A stretch of 64,000 nt of DNA from positions 1 to 64,000 of the forward strand of contig NZ_JACICD010000005.1 in NCBI RefSeq assembly GCF_014195655.1, read 5' to 3'. A model generated the notes under the pieces. The model was not told the DNA's origin. It did not search any database and worked only from the letters and a program-made list of their open reading frames with translations. Source of the DNA: Ancylobacter tetraedralis (GTDB lineage Bacteria; Pseudomonadota; Alphaproteobacteria; Rhizobiales; Xanthobacteraceae). How positions within the stretch are numbered: the stretch's first letter is position 1; each line of letters starts with the position of its first letter. Positions 54,054 through 62,038 of the stretch are shown one piece after another. The position numbers were made by a program, and so were the translations under genes.

Positions 54054-54956
54054 ATGCGTGTCTTCCTGACTGGCGCGACCGGCTTTATCGGCTCGCGGAT
54101 CGTGCCCGAACTCATCTCCGCCGGCCATCAGGTTCTTGGCCTGACCCGCTCGGACGAAGGTGCTGCGACGCTCGCCCGGGCCGGCGTCGAGGCGTACCGC
54201 GGGACCCTGGAGGATCCCGAGACCCTGGCGCGGGGTGCGGCGGAAGCCGACGCAGTCATTCACACGGCCTTCGACCACGACTTCACAAGGTTTCTCGCGA
54301 ACTGCGAGAAGGACCGACGCGTGATCGAGGCGATTGGCGCCGCCCTTTCTGGAACGGGCAAGCCGTTCCTGGTCACGTCCGGCGTCGGAATGGGGAGTGA
54401 GGCCCCGGGTCAGATCGCGATCGAGCAGCGGTTCGATCGCGACAATCCGAATCCGCGAAGGTTGTCCGAACTGGCCGGCGAAGCGGTGGCGGCGAAGGGC
54501 GTGAGCGTTGTCGTTGTCCGCCTTCCGCAGGTCCACGACACGGAGAAACAGGGCCTGATTACGCCGATGATCGAGATCGCCCGCGCCCGCGGGGTCGCGG
54601 CCTATGTAGGTGAAGGCAAGGAGCGCTGGTCCGCAGCCCATGTCACCGACGTCGCTCGACTGTTCCGCCTGGCGCTCGAGCGGCATGAGCCTGGCGCGCG
54701 CTACAATGCGGTCGCCGAGGAGGGAGTTTCCGTTCGCCAGATCGCCGAGACGGTGGGACGAGGCCTTGGTCTTCCCGTGCGCTCTCTGTCGCCAGAGGAG
54801 GTGGCGGAGCACTATGGGCCGCTTGCGCACTTCGCCACTCTCGACATGCCGGCGTCGAGCGAATGGACACGCAGGACGCTGGGTTGGGAGCCGACCGGCC
54901 CTAGCCTCCTCTCCGACCTGCAGCACATGAATTACAGTGCGGCAGGAACGCACTGA
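54054..54956 (+). CDS. NAD(P)-dependent epimerase/SDR-family protein
   Basis: A 300-residue extended short-chain-dehydrogenase-like protein. The start at 54054 opens with MRVFLTGATGFIGSRIV, the TGxxGxxG cofactor motif. The usual YxxxK active site is altered (RRLSELAGEAV region), so it may be an atypical SDR with binding rather than standard dehydrogenase chemistry. Divergent from the XRE regulator. Confidence 0.85.
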   Translation: MRVFLTGATGFIGSRIVPELISAGHQVLGLTRSDEGAATLARAGVEAYRGTLEDPETLARGAAEADAVIHTAFDHDFTRFLANCEKDRRVIEAIGAALSGTGKPFLVTSGVGMGSEAPGQIAIEQRFDRDNPNPRRLSELAGEAVAAKGVSVVVVRLPQVHDTEKQGLITPMIEIARARGVAAYVGEGKERWSAAHVTDVARLFRLALERHEPGARYNAVAEEGVSVRQIAETVGRGLGLPVRSLSPEEVAEHYGPLAHFATLDMPASSEWTRRTLGWEPTGPSLLSDLQHMNYSAAGTH

Positions 54957-55171
54957 ATAATGGCGACGCGGCATCCAGTCGGTGTCGGCGTCGCCCCTTG
55001 ATCCGCGGAGGGTTTCGTCTCGGAAGGGGTTCTTTGCTAGAAGTCGGCGGTACTTTTCCAAGATGCCGGCATTGACGGCGCCGGCAGGAATTTCGCCCAG
55101 GAACGGCGATTGGTCCCGATAGATAGCGGAGCCCGCTTTCGATTGACTACGAGTGATCCGTTCGGGCGCGG
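54957..55171. other. Unassigned DNA upstream of the IS66 remnant
   Basis: About 215 bases with no intact gene. The minus strand has an open stretch (GEIPAGAVNAGILEKYRRLL) that could be decayed coding sequence of a mobile element, but I do not recognise it. Confidence 0.35.
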
Positions 55172-55534
55172 ATGCATCGTCAGCCAGAAGAGCAAGCTGC
55201 CGAGGCGATCCGCTACGCTCTCTCACGCTGGCAGGGCCTCTCCCGCTTCCTCGACGATGGCCGCGTCGAAATCGACTCCAACGTGGTCGAGCGCGCGATC
55301 CGGCCGATCGCGCTCAATCGCAGGAATGCGCTCTTCGCCGGATCGGACGGCGGCGGCGGCGAGCGCTGAGCCGTCATCGCCTCTCTCGTGGAGACCTGCA
55401 GGCTCAACGCCGTCGATCCCCAAGCCCATCTCGCCCAGGTCATCGCGCGCACCGTCGCCGCCCATCTGCAAAGCCGGATCGACGATCTGCTGCCCTCGGC
55501 CTCCGCAGCCCAGCCGCTCAAGGCCATGGCCTGA
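55172..55534 (+). pseudogene. IS66-family transposase C-terminal remnant with in-frame stop
   Basis: About 120 residues of an IS66 TnpC C-terminus: 'AEAIRYALSRWQGLSRFLDD', 'IDSNVVERAIRPIALNRRNA', GSDGGGGER. A TGA at 55367-55369 sits where ERWAVIAS is expected (Trp to stop). The frame then continues AVIASLVETCRLN to the natural TGA at 55532. The ~400 N-terminal residues are missing. Just after the stop, GAAAACAGCGGTTAG resembles an IS66 end. The element is dead. Confidence 0.85.
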
Positions 55535-55554
55535 AAACAGCGGTTAGGGGGGCA

Positions 55555-55784
55555 TCCGCGAGCCGGCTTGATGCGGACAAGCTTGCCCGCTTTGGGCAGA
55601 TCATGCGCTCAAACATCAGCGGGGCGAGGTGCGCTTCCGCAAAGCCTATCTTCGCTCGCGGATCGACGCCGTCGAACTGGACCAGCGCGTCGCGCCCATC
55701 CACGGATCAAGGACGGTGCTGGAGCGAGCCGGACTCGCCGACCAAGCCACCCATCCGGGTGTCCGCGGTTTTGTACGGAAGTGA
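55555..55784 (+). pseudogene. C-terminal remnant of a serine recombinase, frameshifted
   Basis: 'SRLDADKLARFGQIMRSNI' is followed by a one-base insertion near 55625, after which the frame reads EVRFRKAYLRSRIDAVELD..IHGSRTVLERAGLADQ..VRGFVRK and stops at 55782. This is the standard recombinase C-terminus. It begins right at the presumed IS66 end, so the IS probably interrupted the recombinase gene before both decayed. Confidence 0.75.
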
Positions 55785-56011
55785 CGCGGCAGGCGGGAAT
55801 CGCGCACTGATTCGGTTGCCCACGGGCGGAAATGCCGATGCCGCGCGATCGGCAGGATGGCGCCATCCCGCCCCCGTGTCGCCATATCCGACAAAGCCGC
55901 GTCCTCGCACCCGCCATGCGCCAAGGATGGGGCAAGACTTCGCGGCCAAACGCGATACCGGCGCACCGGCGCCTGGTGGATCGGCGTGAGGAGGTAGAGG
56001 GCCTTTGGGAA

Positions 56012-56086
56012 TGGTGGGCGCGACAGGGATTGAACCTGTGACCCCCTCGATGTCAACGAGGTGCTCTCCCGCTGAGCTACGCGCCC
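56012..56086 (-). tRNA. tRNA-Val (anticodon GAC)
   Basis: Read on the minus strand, the acceptor GGGCGCG pairs with CGCGCCC, discriminator A and an encoded CCA (56012-56014) follow. The D arm has TAGCTCAGCGGGAGAGCA, the anticodon stem CCTCG/CGAGG encloses TTGACAT (anticodon GAC) and the T arm has GGTTCAATCC. The recombinase remnants lie on its 3' side, as expected for an old integration site. Confidence 0.96.
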
Positions 56087-56180
56087 ATTCCGTGGTCTCT
56101 TGCGAGCGGGATTTCCCTATATCCATAACCCCGTCGCGGCGCAAGCGGTCCTCGGCGACTCGATGGCCGCCGTGGATAAC

Positions 56181-56540
56181 TCATGCCGCGAGCATCTTGC
56201 CCACCTCGTTGACGAGGTCGCGCAGGTGGAACGGCTTGGACAGCACCTTGGCATCCTTCGGCGCCTGATTGCCGGCATTGAGCGCGACCGCGGCAAAGCC
56301 GGTGATGAACATCACCTTGATGTCGGGGTCGAGCTCGGTCGCCTTGCGCGCCAGCTCGATCCCGTCCATTTCCGGCATGACGATATCGGTCAGCAGCAAT
56401 TCGAACGGCTCCTCGCGGAGCCGATCATAGGCCGAGCGGCCATTGTCGAACGAGACGACCTCATAGCCCGCGTTCTCCAGCGCCTTCACGAGGAACCGGC
56501 GCATGTCGTGGTCGTCCTCGGCGAGCAGGATCTTCAGCAT
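56181..56540 (-). CDS. cpdR: Response regulator CpdR
   Basis: A 119-residue single-domain receiver. The start at 56540 gives MLKILLAEDDHDMRRFL. The phospho-acceptor Asp is in LLLTDIVMPEMDG, Thr in FITGF and Lys in LSKPFH. The sequence and the terminal Ala-Ala match CpdR, which when unphosphorylated directs ClpXP to degrade CtrA and other substrates at the cell pole in alphaproteobacteria. Unphosphorylated-state control comes from the CckA-ChpT relay. Confidence 0.94.
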   Translation of the reverse strand: MLKILLAEDDHDMRRFLVKALENAGYEVVSFDNGRSAYDRLREEPFELLLTDIVMPEMDGIELARKATELDPDIKVMFITGFAAVALNAGNQAPKDAKVLSKPFHLRDLVNEVGKMLAA

Positions 56541-57028
56541 CCCTTGCACCCTGATTCCCCGGGGCCCCTCCCCCGTCGACCGGCAGTGCCGGTTCAACAG
56601 GAAAGCGCCCTGACTTCAATGAACTGAGCGGAGACGAGCCGTCCGGATCGCTTTCATCCGGCGCGGGTCACGCCCAGGCGACGGGAGCCGGCGAACCGGT
56701 GCACGTCGACACATTCCCAACCGGTACTCCCGCGGCTGTTAGCACATCGTGAATCCGGGCCGGATCGGGGCGGCAAATCCCGCATTCGGCCTCCACGCCC
56801 GTGCATCTGTGGCTTCGTCCCCACACACCTCGCGCTGGCGCACGCTCATCGCGTGGGGCATGCGGCCCGCGTTCACATGTTTGCAAAGGCACGTCCGCCG
56901 GCGAGTTGAGCGTTTCCGCCGGGAAAAGCTCATGTTAGACAGGCCGATCAGTTCAATGCCTCGGGTCGCGGTGTCGCATCGCCGGCACGCCCGGGATGCA
57001 CGGCAGGCGGGCGGGTCGAAGGGGCATG
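56541..57028. other. Intergenic region between cpdR and the amidohydrolase gene
   Basis: About 490 bases separating divergent genes. ACCGGCAGTGCCGGT at 56580-56594 is a short palindrome. No TTAA-N7-TTAA (CtrA) site is evident. No gene seen. Confidence 0.4.
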
Positions 57029-57913
57029 ATGGCCGTCATAGCGGACACGATCGACCCGGCATTCGAGGTCGTGCAGCCGAGCCAGCCGACGGCCCTGCCC
57101 TTTCTGTTCAATTCTCCCCATAGCGGGGTGGTCTATCCGCGCAGCTTCGTGGAACAGGCCCGGCTCAAGCTGCCCATGCTGCGCCGCTCGGAGGACACGC
57201 TGGTCGACGCGCTGTTCCGGGACGTGACCGGATTCGGCATGACTTTCATGCGCGCGCATTTTCCGCGCTGCTATCTCGACGTGAATCGCGAGCCTTATGA
57301 GTTGGACCCCCGCATGTTCGAGGGCCGTCTGCCGGCCTATGCCAATACGCGCTCGATGCGGGTTTCAGGTGGGCTCGGCACCATTGCCCGGATTGTCGGC
57401 GAGGCGCAGGAAATCTACGGCCGGCGCATCCCGGTGGACGAGGCGATCCATCGCATCGAGACCCTGTACAAGCCCTATCACCGCACGCTGCGCCAGCTCA
57501 TGGCGCAGATGCAGCGCCAGTTCGGCGTGGCCGTGCTGGTGGATTGCCATTCCATGCCCTCCAGCTTCCAGCAAGAGCGCTCGCGCATCGATTTCGTGAT
57601 CGGCGATCGCTACGGCACCAGTTGCGCCACCATCATCACCGATGTGATGGAGACCGAGCTGCGTCGGCGCGGCTATTCCGTGGTGCGCAACAAGCCCTAT
57701 GCCGGCGGCTTCATCACCGAGCATTACGGCAATCCCACCTCGGGCATGCATGCCATCCAGATCGAGATCAATCGCTCGCTTTATATGCATGAGCCTAGCT
57801 ATCAGGCGTCTGCTGCCTTCGATGATGTTCGTCGCGACCTGCTCGACATGGCGGTATCGCTGACGAAAATCGCCCAGATCGAGCTCGCCGGCATCCGCAC
57901 CGCAGCGGAATGA
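57029..57913 (+). CDS. N-formylglutamate amidohydrolase-family protein
   Basis: A 294-residue metal-dependent amidohydrolase. The start at 57029 is preferred over 57026 because AAGGGG is four bases upstream. 'FNSPHSGVVYP', 'VDALFRDV', 'DVNREPYELDP' and 'LVDCHSMPS' are the family's metal-binding and substrate motifs. The enzyme in histidine degradation hydrolyses N-formylglutamate; the specific substrate is not proven, and no hut genes are adjacent. Confidence 0.9.
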   Translation: MAVIADTIDPAFEVVQPSQPTALPFLFNSPHSGVVYPRSFVEQARLKLPMLRRSEDTLVDALFRDVTGFGMTFMRAHFPRCYLDVNREPYELDPRMFEGRLPAYANTRSMRVSGGLGTIARIVGEAQEIYGRRIPVDEAIHRIETLYKPYHRTLRQLMAQMQRQFGVAVLVDCHSMPSSFQQERSRIDFVIGDRYGTSCATIITDVMETELRRRGYSVVRNKPYAGGFITEHYGNPTSGMHAIQIEINRSLYMHEPSYQASAAFDDVRRDLLDMAVSLTKIAQIELAGIRTAAE

Positions 57914-58192
57914 CCAATCATCTCAAGACGATAGCTCGATCCTGACGAAAATTTTATCGGGTGATGCAAAAGGCCGCATAAGAGCCTTGCATTTTGGACA
58001 TGAGACCTATACCAATTCTGCACGCTCGGTTCCGGAGCGCCATCCCCCTCCCTTGTCGAGGCCGACGCCGCGAAGTGCGGAGGGGATAGGTTGACCCGGA
58101 AAGCCGGATGCCCTCTTGGGTCTCGGGACGCCAAGCGAGGACTGCCCTAAAGAACGGCTCTAGCCGTCTCGGGTAACGTCTCGCCCCGATAC
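57914..58192. other. Region downstream of the amidohydrolase gene
   Basis: About 280 bases without gene. A possible weak terminator (AAGGC..GCCTT followed by GCATTTT) is near 57966-57992, and a short palindrome ACGGCTCTAGCCGT lies at 58154-58167. Confidence 0.35.
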
Positions 58193-58292
58193 AAAAGAAA
58201 GAGGCCGCTCACGCAAGGCGGGAGCGGCCCAAGTCTAGGGAGGAAACGCCCAAGGAGGGCTGTACGGAGCGACGCCAATCGCTGCGTACGAG
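58193..58292 (-). ncRNA. Alpha-r8/suhB (MmgR)-like small RNA, copy A
   Basis: Read on the minus strand: -35 CTTGAT (58326-58321), 16-base spacer, -10 TACATC (58304-58299). The 5' hairpin has arms from GTACGCAGCGA and TCGCTCCGTAC around the loop TTGGCG. Next comes the core TTTCCTCCCT (58246-58237), then the terminator stem GGCCGCTC/GAGCGGCC (arms at 58222-58229 and 58203-58210) and TCTTTCTTTT. The order hairpin, single-stranded UUUCCUCCCU, Rho-independent terminator is that described for alpha-r8/suhB RNAs of Hyphomicrobiales, which act on mRNA ribosome sites via the CU-rich core. About 100 nt. Confidence 0.8.
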
Positions 58293-58756
58293 AAGCAAGA
58301 TGTAGGTGCATTGCGGAATAATCAAGGCGAACAGCCGATTTTCTGGCATACCAGATACACCTTCCACCCCGTTGTGGCATTAATGTCGCGAAAGGGGTAA
58401 CAGAGAACCGCTCACCGCACCCGATTGACGCCCGACGCATGCCGGCAAGGCATGGCTCACGCGCCTCACTGGCTTGAGCCCTGCCCTCCTGAGCGCGCGT
58501 CGGGTTTGTTTTTGCCGGAATCCCCCCCGCGCATCGCCCGCCCCTCCCTCGCTGGATGACCCTATCTCGCCGGAGGGCGGCCGCGGACGCGTGCGACATT
58601 CGCCGCCAGCCCGTCGGAATAGGCGCGCGCAGCGGCGGCGCTCGCGAAGGCACGCGGCCATGCCGTCGGGCCGGCAAGCGGTGACTGACGCAGCCACGGC
58701 GGGAACTGAGGGGAATGGATGGCCCGGATCGGAGCGTCCGGGGGCGCCGCCTGCGC
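58293..58756. other. Spacer between sRNA copies A and B
   Basis: About 460 bases holding the promoter of copy A at its left end. The remainder is GC-rich with no supported gene; open frames on both strands lack homology I recognise. Confidence 0.4.
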
Positions 58757-58824
58757 GTTGGGCAGGCCAGAAAAGAAAGAGGCCGCTCACGTTGGGCAGG
58801 CCAGAAAAGAAAGAGGCCGCTCAC
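58757..58824. repeat. 34-bp exact tandem duplication in the sRNA-B terminator
   Basis: The unit starting GTTGGGCAGGCCAGAAAAG and ending GGCCGCTCAC occurs twice, at 58757-58790 and 58791-58824. It repeats the 3' half of the terminator stem and its T tract (minus strand), giving copy B a second T tract. Confidence 0.9.
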
Positions 58825-58904
58825 GTTGCCGGAGCGGCCCAAGTCTAGGGAGGAAACGCCCAAGGAGGGCGGCAGAACGGCAACGCCAATCACCGTACTG
58901 CACT
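58804..58904 (-). ncRNA. Alpha-r8/suhB (MmgR)-like small RNA, copy B
   Basis: Minus-strand reading: -35 TTGTCT (58940-58935), 17-base spacer, -10 TATATA (58917-58912). The 5' hairpin arms ACGGTGA and TTGCCGT enclose TTGGCG, extended by GCAG/CTGC. Core TTTCCTCCCT at 58856-58847. Terminator stem arms at 58832-58839 and 58815-58822, then TCTTTCTTTT. Identical in core and terminator to copy C, with a different 5' stem. Confidence 0.8.
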
Positions 58905-59147
58905 GCAGCAATATATACCCCTGCGCCGCACAACAGACAAGAGCCAAAGCGAAAGAAACGAAACCAAAAAGCCGGGATCAACGTGCGAATGTCGAAATTC
59001 GCGCCCTCGACGCGCCTCGACGCTTGATCCATATCAGATCGCGATGACGGACGGATCACGGTCCGGACCGCGCCGGCGGCGCACAGGTCCTCATGCCGGC
59101 AGGCTCACGCAGCCGGTGGATCAAAGCGTTGATTTTCAGAGGGTTAT

Positions 59148-59247
59148 AAAAAGAAAGGGGCCGCTCACGTTGCCGGAGCGGCCCAAGTCTAGGGAGGAAA
59201 CGCCCAAGGAGGGCGGCGGAAGGGCAACGCCAATCACCCTGCCGCGC
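59148..59247 (-). ncRNA. Alpha-r8/suhB (MmgR)-like small RNA, copy C
   Basis: Minus-strand reading: -35 TTGCAC (59283-59278) and -10 CATATT/TATTAT around 59253-59260. The 5' hairpin arms AGGGTGA and TTGCCCT enclose TTGGCG. Core TTTCCTCCCT at 59200-59191. Terminator arms 59176-59183 and 59159-59166, followed by CCTTTCTTTTT. It is divergent from the HisN/SuhB-family gene; the Rfam name suhB comes from the motif's position near such genes. Confidence 0.8.
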
Positions 59248-59583
59248 TGGAAATAATATGGCAGCTTCACTTCCCGAGTGCAACAGCGGGCAGTGCCCAA
59301 TCCTTGATCCTGCCAGAATAGCAGCCATGCGCTGAACGCAGGCCGCCGCAGCCCGTCCCGGTGCGCAGAGGCGTGCCGGGCGCAGGGCTGGCCCTGCATG
59401 GCGCCCCGCGTGCCGGTCGCCGCGAATGCCTCGTTCGGAGGCCCGCCCGCTTTTGCGGCGATGGCGTCGCGCGGCCGGTCCCGCTGCCGCCAGCGTGTCA
59501 TTGCCGAGCGGCGCGCCGGTCGATATGCGTGTGCTGCGGACGGCTTTGGCCGGCGCGCGCAGACCAGCATGGAGTGGGCGGCT
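59248..59583. other. Upstream region shared by sRNA C and the phosphatase gene
   Basis: About 335 bases. The left 40 bases are the promoter of sRNA C on the minus strand. The rest is GC-rich leader of the phosphatase gene; an in-frame open extension to 59398 exists but looks non-homologous. Confidence 0.45.
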
Positions 59584-60369
59584 ATGGGTGCGGTGGATTT
59601 CGAGAACTTCGTGCACGAACTGGCCAGCGTGTCGGGCCAGGCCATCCTCCCCTTCTTCCGCACCGCGCTCGGCGTGGAAGACAAGAGCCGGGGCGCGGTG
59701 TTCGATCCCGTCACCGCCGCCGACCGCGCCGCCGAACAGGCCATGCGCACGCTGATCCGCCGTACCTTTCCCAGCCACGGCGTGCGCGGCGAGGAATTCG
59801 CCGACGAGAGCCCCGACGCCGATTACGTCTGGGTGCTGGATCCGATCGACGGCACCAAGTCCTTCATCGCCGGCATGCCGGCCTGGGGCACGCTGATCGG
59901 CCTCACGCATGAGGATCACCCGGTTTATGGCATGATGCATCAACCCTTCATCGGAGAGCGCTTCTACGGCGATGGCGCGCAGGCCCGCTATCGCGGCCCG
60001 GCCGGCGACCGGCGTCTCGGCGTGCGGGCCTGCCCGGCGCTGGAGGAGGCCGTGCTCATGACCACCAGCCCGCTTCTGATGGGCGAGGCGGACCGCGCCC
60101 TTTATGTCGAGGTCGAGAAGCGCGCGCGCCTGCCGCGCTATGGCGGCGACTGCTATGCCTATTGCATGGTCGCCGCCGGCCATGTCGATCTCGTCATCGA
60201 GACCAATCTCAACGAATACGACATCCTGCCGCTGATCCCGATCGTCGAAGGCGCGGGCGGCCTCGTCACCAATTGGGAAGGCACCGGCGATCTCTCGGGC
60301 GGCCGGGTCATCGCCGCCGGCGACCGGCGCGTGTTGGAGGCCGCGCTGAAGGTGCTGCAGGGAGGCTGA
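59584..60369 (+). CDS. hisN: Inositol-monophosphatase-family phosphatase, histidinol-phosphatase-like
   Basis: A 261-residue metal-dependent phosphatase. The start at 59584 has GGAG nine bases upstream; ATG 59569 is an alternative. Motifs EEFADE (about 70), WVLDPIDGTKSF (about 86) and 'YGGDCYAYCMVAAGHVDLVI' are the lithium-sensitive phosphatase signature; 'GTKSFIAGMPAWGTLI' is typical of the HisN branch that dephosphorylates histidinol phosphate. SuhB/inositol or fructose-bisphosphate activity remains possible. Confidence 0.87.
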   Translation: MGAVDFENFVHELASVSGQAILPFFRTALGVEDKSRGAVFDPVTAADRAAEQAMRTLIRRTFPSHGVRGEEFADESPDADYVWVLDPIDGTKSFIAGMPAWGTLIGLTHEDHPVYGMMHQPFIGERFYGDGAQARYRGPAGDRRLGVRACPALEEAVLMTTSPLLMGEADRALYVEVEKRARLPRYGGDCYAYCMVAAGHVDLVIETNLNEYDILPLIPIVEGAGGLVTNWEGTGDLSGGRVIAAGDRRVLEAALKVLQGG

Positions 60370-60393
60370 GCCCCCTCGCCCACCGGCAATAGG

Positions 60394-61335
60394 TCAGGCG
60401 TCGCTGCCGGGAATGAAGGCATCGAAGGCGGCGAAGAGCGGCTCGCGGAAAATATCGCGCTCCTGCAGCAATTCGTGCCGCGCGCCGGGAATCACGATGT
60501 GCGAACCGGCAATCAGCCGCATCGCAAAACGCTCGATCGCCGGTGTCGAGACGATGCGGTCGTCGCCGGCGGCAATGATCAGCAGCGGTTGGCGGATGGC
60601 TCGCGCCGTCGCGGGATCGTTGAAGCGCTCCATCAGTTCGAAGGCGCTCGCCATCCAGCCAATGGTGGGCGGGCCGACATCGAGCTGGGGCTGCTCCAGC
60701 GTGATGGTCAGGTTGCGGGCGAAGCGCGCGGGGTCGGAGGTGAGTCGGTTGCCCTCGAAATGCAGTTCGCTGAGGCGCTTCACCTTGCCGGTCGGCACAT
60801 AGGCCCGCGACAGGCCGATGCCGTTCAGCACGCGCGCAAGCCGGCGCGCCGCCACATCATGCTTGAGGAGCGACAATTCCAGCATCGGCGCGGTGAGGAA
60901 CATACGGTCGAACAGCCGCTCGCCGAGCCGCGCGGATTCGAGCAGGATCGCGGCGCCCATGGAATGGGCGAGCGCATAATAGGGCGGCGGGCACTCCGGC
61001 AGCACCACCTCGCGCATGAAGGCTTCCAGATCGAGCTGGTAATCGGCGAAGTCGCCGACATGGCCCTTCATGGCGTTGCGTAGCAGGCGATCCGAGCCAC
61101 CCTGCCCGCGCCAGTCCGGCATCGCCACCGAAAAGCCGCGCCGCAGGAGATCGCGCGCCGTCTCGTAATATTTCTCGATCTTCTCGGTGCGCCCGTGGAA
61201 GACGCAGACCGTGCCGCGGCTCGCCCCTTCCGGCCGCCAGCGGGCAAAGCGCAGCCCGAGGTCGTCCTCGGTTCTGAAGACGCCGCTTTCCGCGCCCTCG
61301 GGAACCGGATTGTCCTTGGTGCTGAACAGCGTCAT
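60394..61335 (-). CDS. Alpha/beta hydrolase, lysophospholipase-like
   Basis: A 313-residue serine hydrolase. The nucleophile is in ALAHSMGAAI (about residue 128), with Asp in IAAGDDRIVS and His in IPGARHELLQ. 'FHGRTEKIEKYYETARDL' at the N-terminus is typical of the monoacylglycerol lipase/lysophospholipase L2 group. No signal peptide. Convergent with the phosphatase gene, 24 bases apart. Confidence 0.88.
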   Translation of the reverse strand: MTLFSTKDNPVPEGAESGVFRTEDDLGLRFARWRPEGASRGTVCVFHGRTEKIEKYYETARDLLRRGFSVAMPDWRGQGGSDRLLRNAMKGHVGDFADYQLDLEAFMREVVLPECPPPYYALAHSMGAAILLESARLGERLFDRMFLTAPMLELSLLKHDVAARRLARVLNGIGLSRAYVPTGKVKRLSELHFEGNRLTSDPARFARNLTITLEQPQLDVGPPTIGWMASAFELMERFNDPATARAIRQPLLIIAAGDDRIVSTPAIERFAMRLIAGSHIVIPGARHELLQERDIFREPLFAAFDAFIPGSDA

Positions 61336-61447
61336 CCGTGCGGCATCTTTCAGTCTGCGCGTGGGCTCGGAGGCCTTACACCGGAGCCGATGCGCTTCAC
61401 AAGGCGCACGGGCGCTTATGTCCCGCGCGCCGGACAGTAAGCGCGGC

Positions 61448-61882
61448 TCAATAGCGCTGGTCGCCGAAGCCGATCACCTTCATGCCGTTAATGGCCCCCG
61501 ACAGGGCATCGACGATCACCTGAACCCGCTCGCCGCGCGGTCCGTTCGCCTCCAGCACCAGCGTCGGCCCCCGGCGGCGCACCACCGAGACATTGTTGAA
61601 CCCGCGCGCGGTAAGCATGCGGATCGCCGCGCCGTCGTCGACCGGGCCACCCCCGCCCCCGCGCGGCGGCGGCACCTCATAGGGCGCATAGGCGCCCGGC
61701 GCGGGACCGTAGGGACCGGGCGCAGGTCCATAGGCGCCCGGTGGCGGGGCCGTCTGCGCACGCGCCATTCCCCCGCCCGGAACGCCGGCCAGGATCGCAA
61801 CCACGGCCCCGGCCGCGGCTGCGGCCACGCCCAGGGCAACCCGCCTTGCAGAGATGCGCGAGACCACGCTGTCGCACTCCAC
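61448..61882 (-). CDS. Secreted Pro/Gly/Tyr-rich protein with PepSY-like C-terminus
   Basis: About 144 residues from GTG 61882; a GTG at 61867 with GGAG upstream is an alternative start. A signal segment (VALGVAAAAAGAVVAIL..ARAQ) precedes a repetitive PAPGPYGPAPGAYAPY stretch and a globular ~60-residue domain (AAIRMLTARGFNNVSVV... VQVIVDALSGAINGMKVI). The C-terminal domain has the pattern of PepSY-type modules and matches that of the 62763-63770 protein. Function unknown. Confidence 0.7.
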   Translation of the reverse strand: MECDSVVSRISARRVALGVAAAAAGAVVAILAGVPGGGMARAQTAPPPGAYGPAPGPYGPAPGAYAPYEVPPPRGGGGGPVDDGAAIRMLTARGFNNVSVVRRRGPTLVLEANGPRGERVQVIVDALSGAINGMKVIGFGDQRY

Positions 61883-62004
61883 GCGCTTGGGGAACGTACA
61901 GCCCCCTCCCTATACCGCCGGCACTGAATAGCGCCCGATCCGCCTGTTCATCTGCCGTTCATGTTGGCGATCGTCGCGGAGGCAATGATTGCGCGGGCGC
62001 CCCT

Positions 62005-62032
62005 CTTGCGCGCCTGCGCGGCCTTCCTATCT
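62005..62032 (+). promoter_or_regulatory. Heat-shock (RpoH-type) promoter of the small heat-shock gene
   Basis: CTTG (62005-62008) and CCTATCT (62026-62032), with a 17-base spacer, match the alphaproteobacterial sigma-32 consensus (CTTG..CCTATnT). Transcription would start near 62038, just before the first leader hairpin. Confidence 0.7.
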
Positions 62033-62038
62033 CGAACC

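Noticed and set aside
58380-58790. Open frame of about 135 codons on the minus strand between small RNAs
   Set aside because: Crosses the tandem duplication, Arg/Pro-rich, no ribosome site or recognised homology.
58757-59220. Regularly spaced similar blocks suggesting a CRISPR array
   Set aside because: Only three blocks, irregular spacing (about 350-610 bases), each with its own hairpin, core and terminator; they are small RNA genes.
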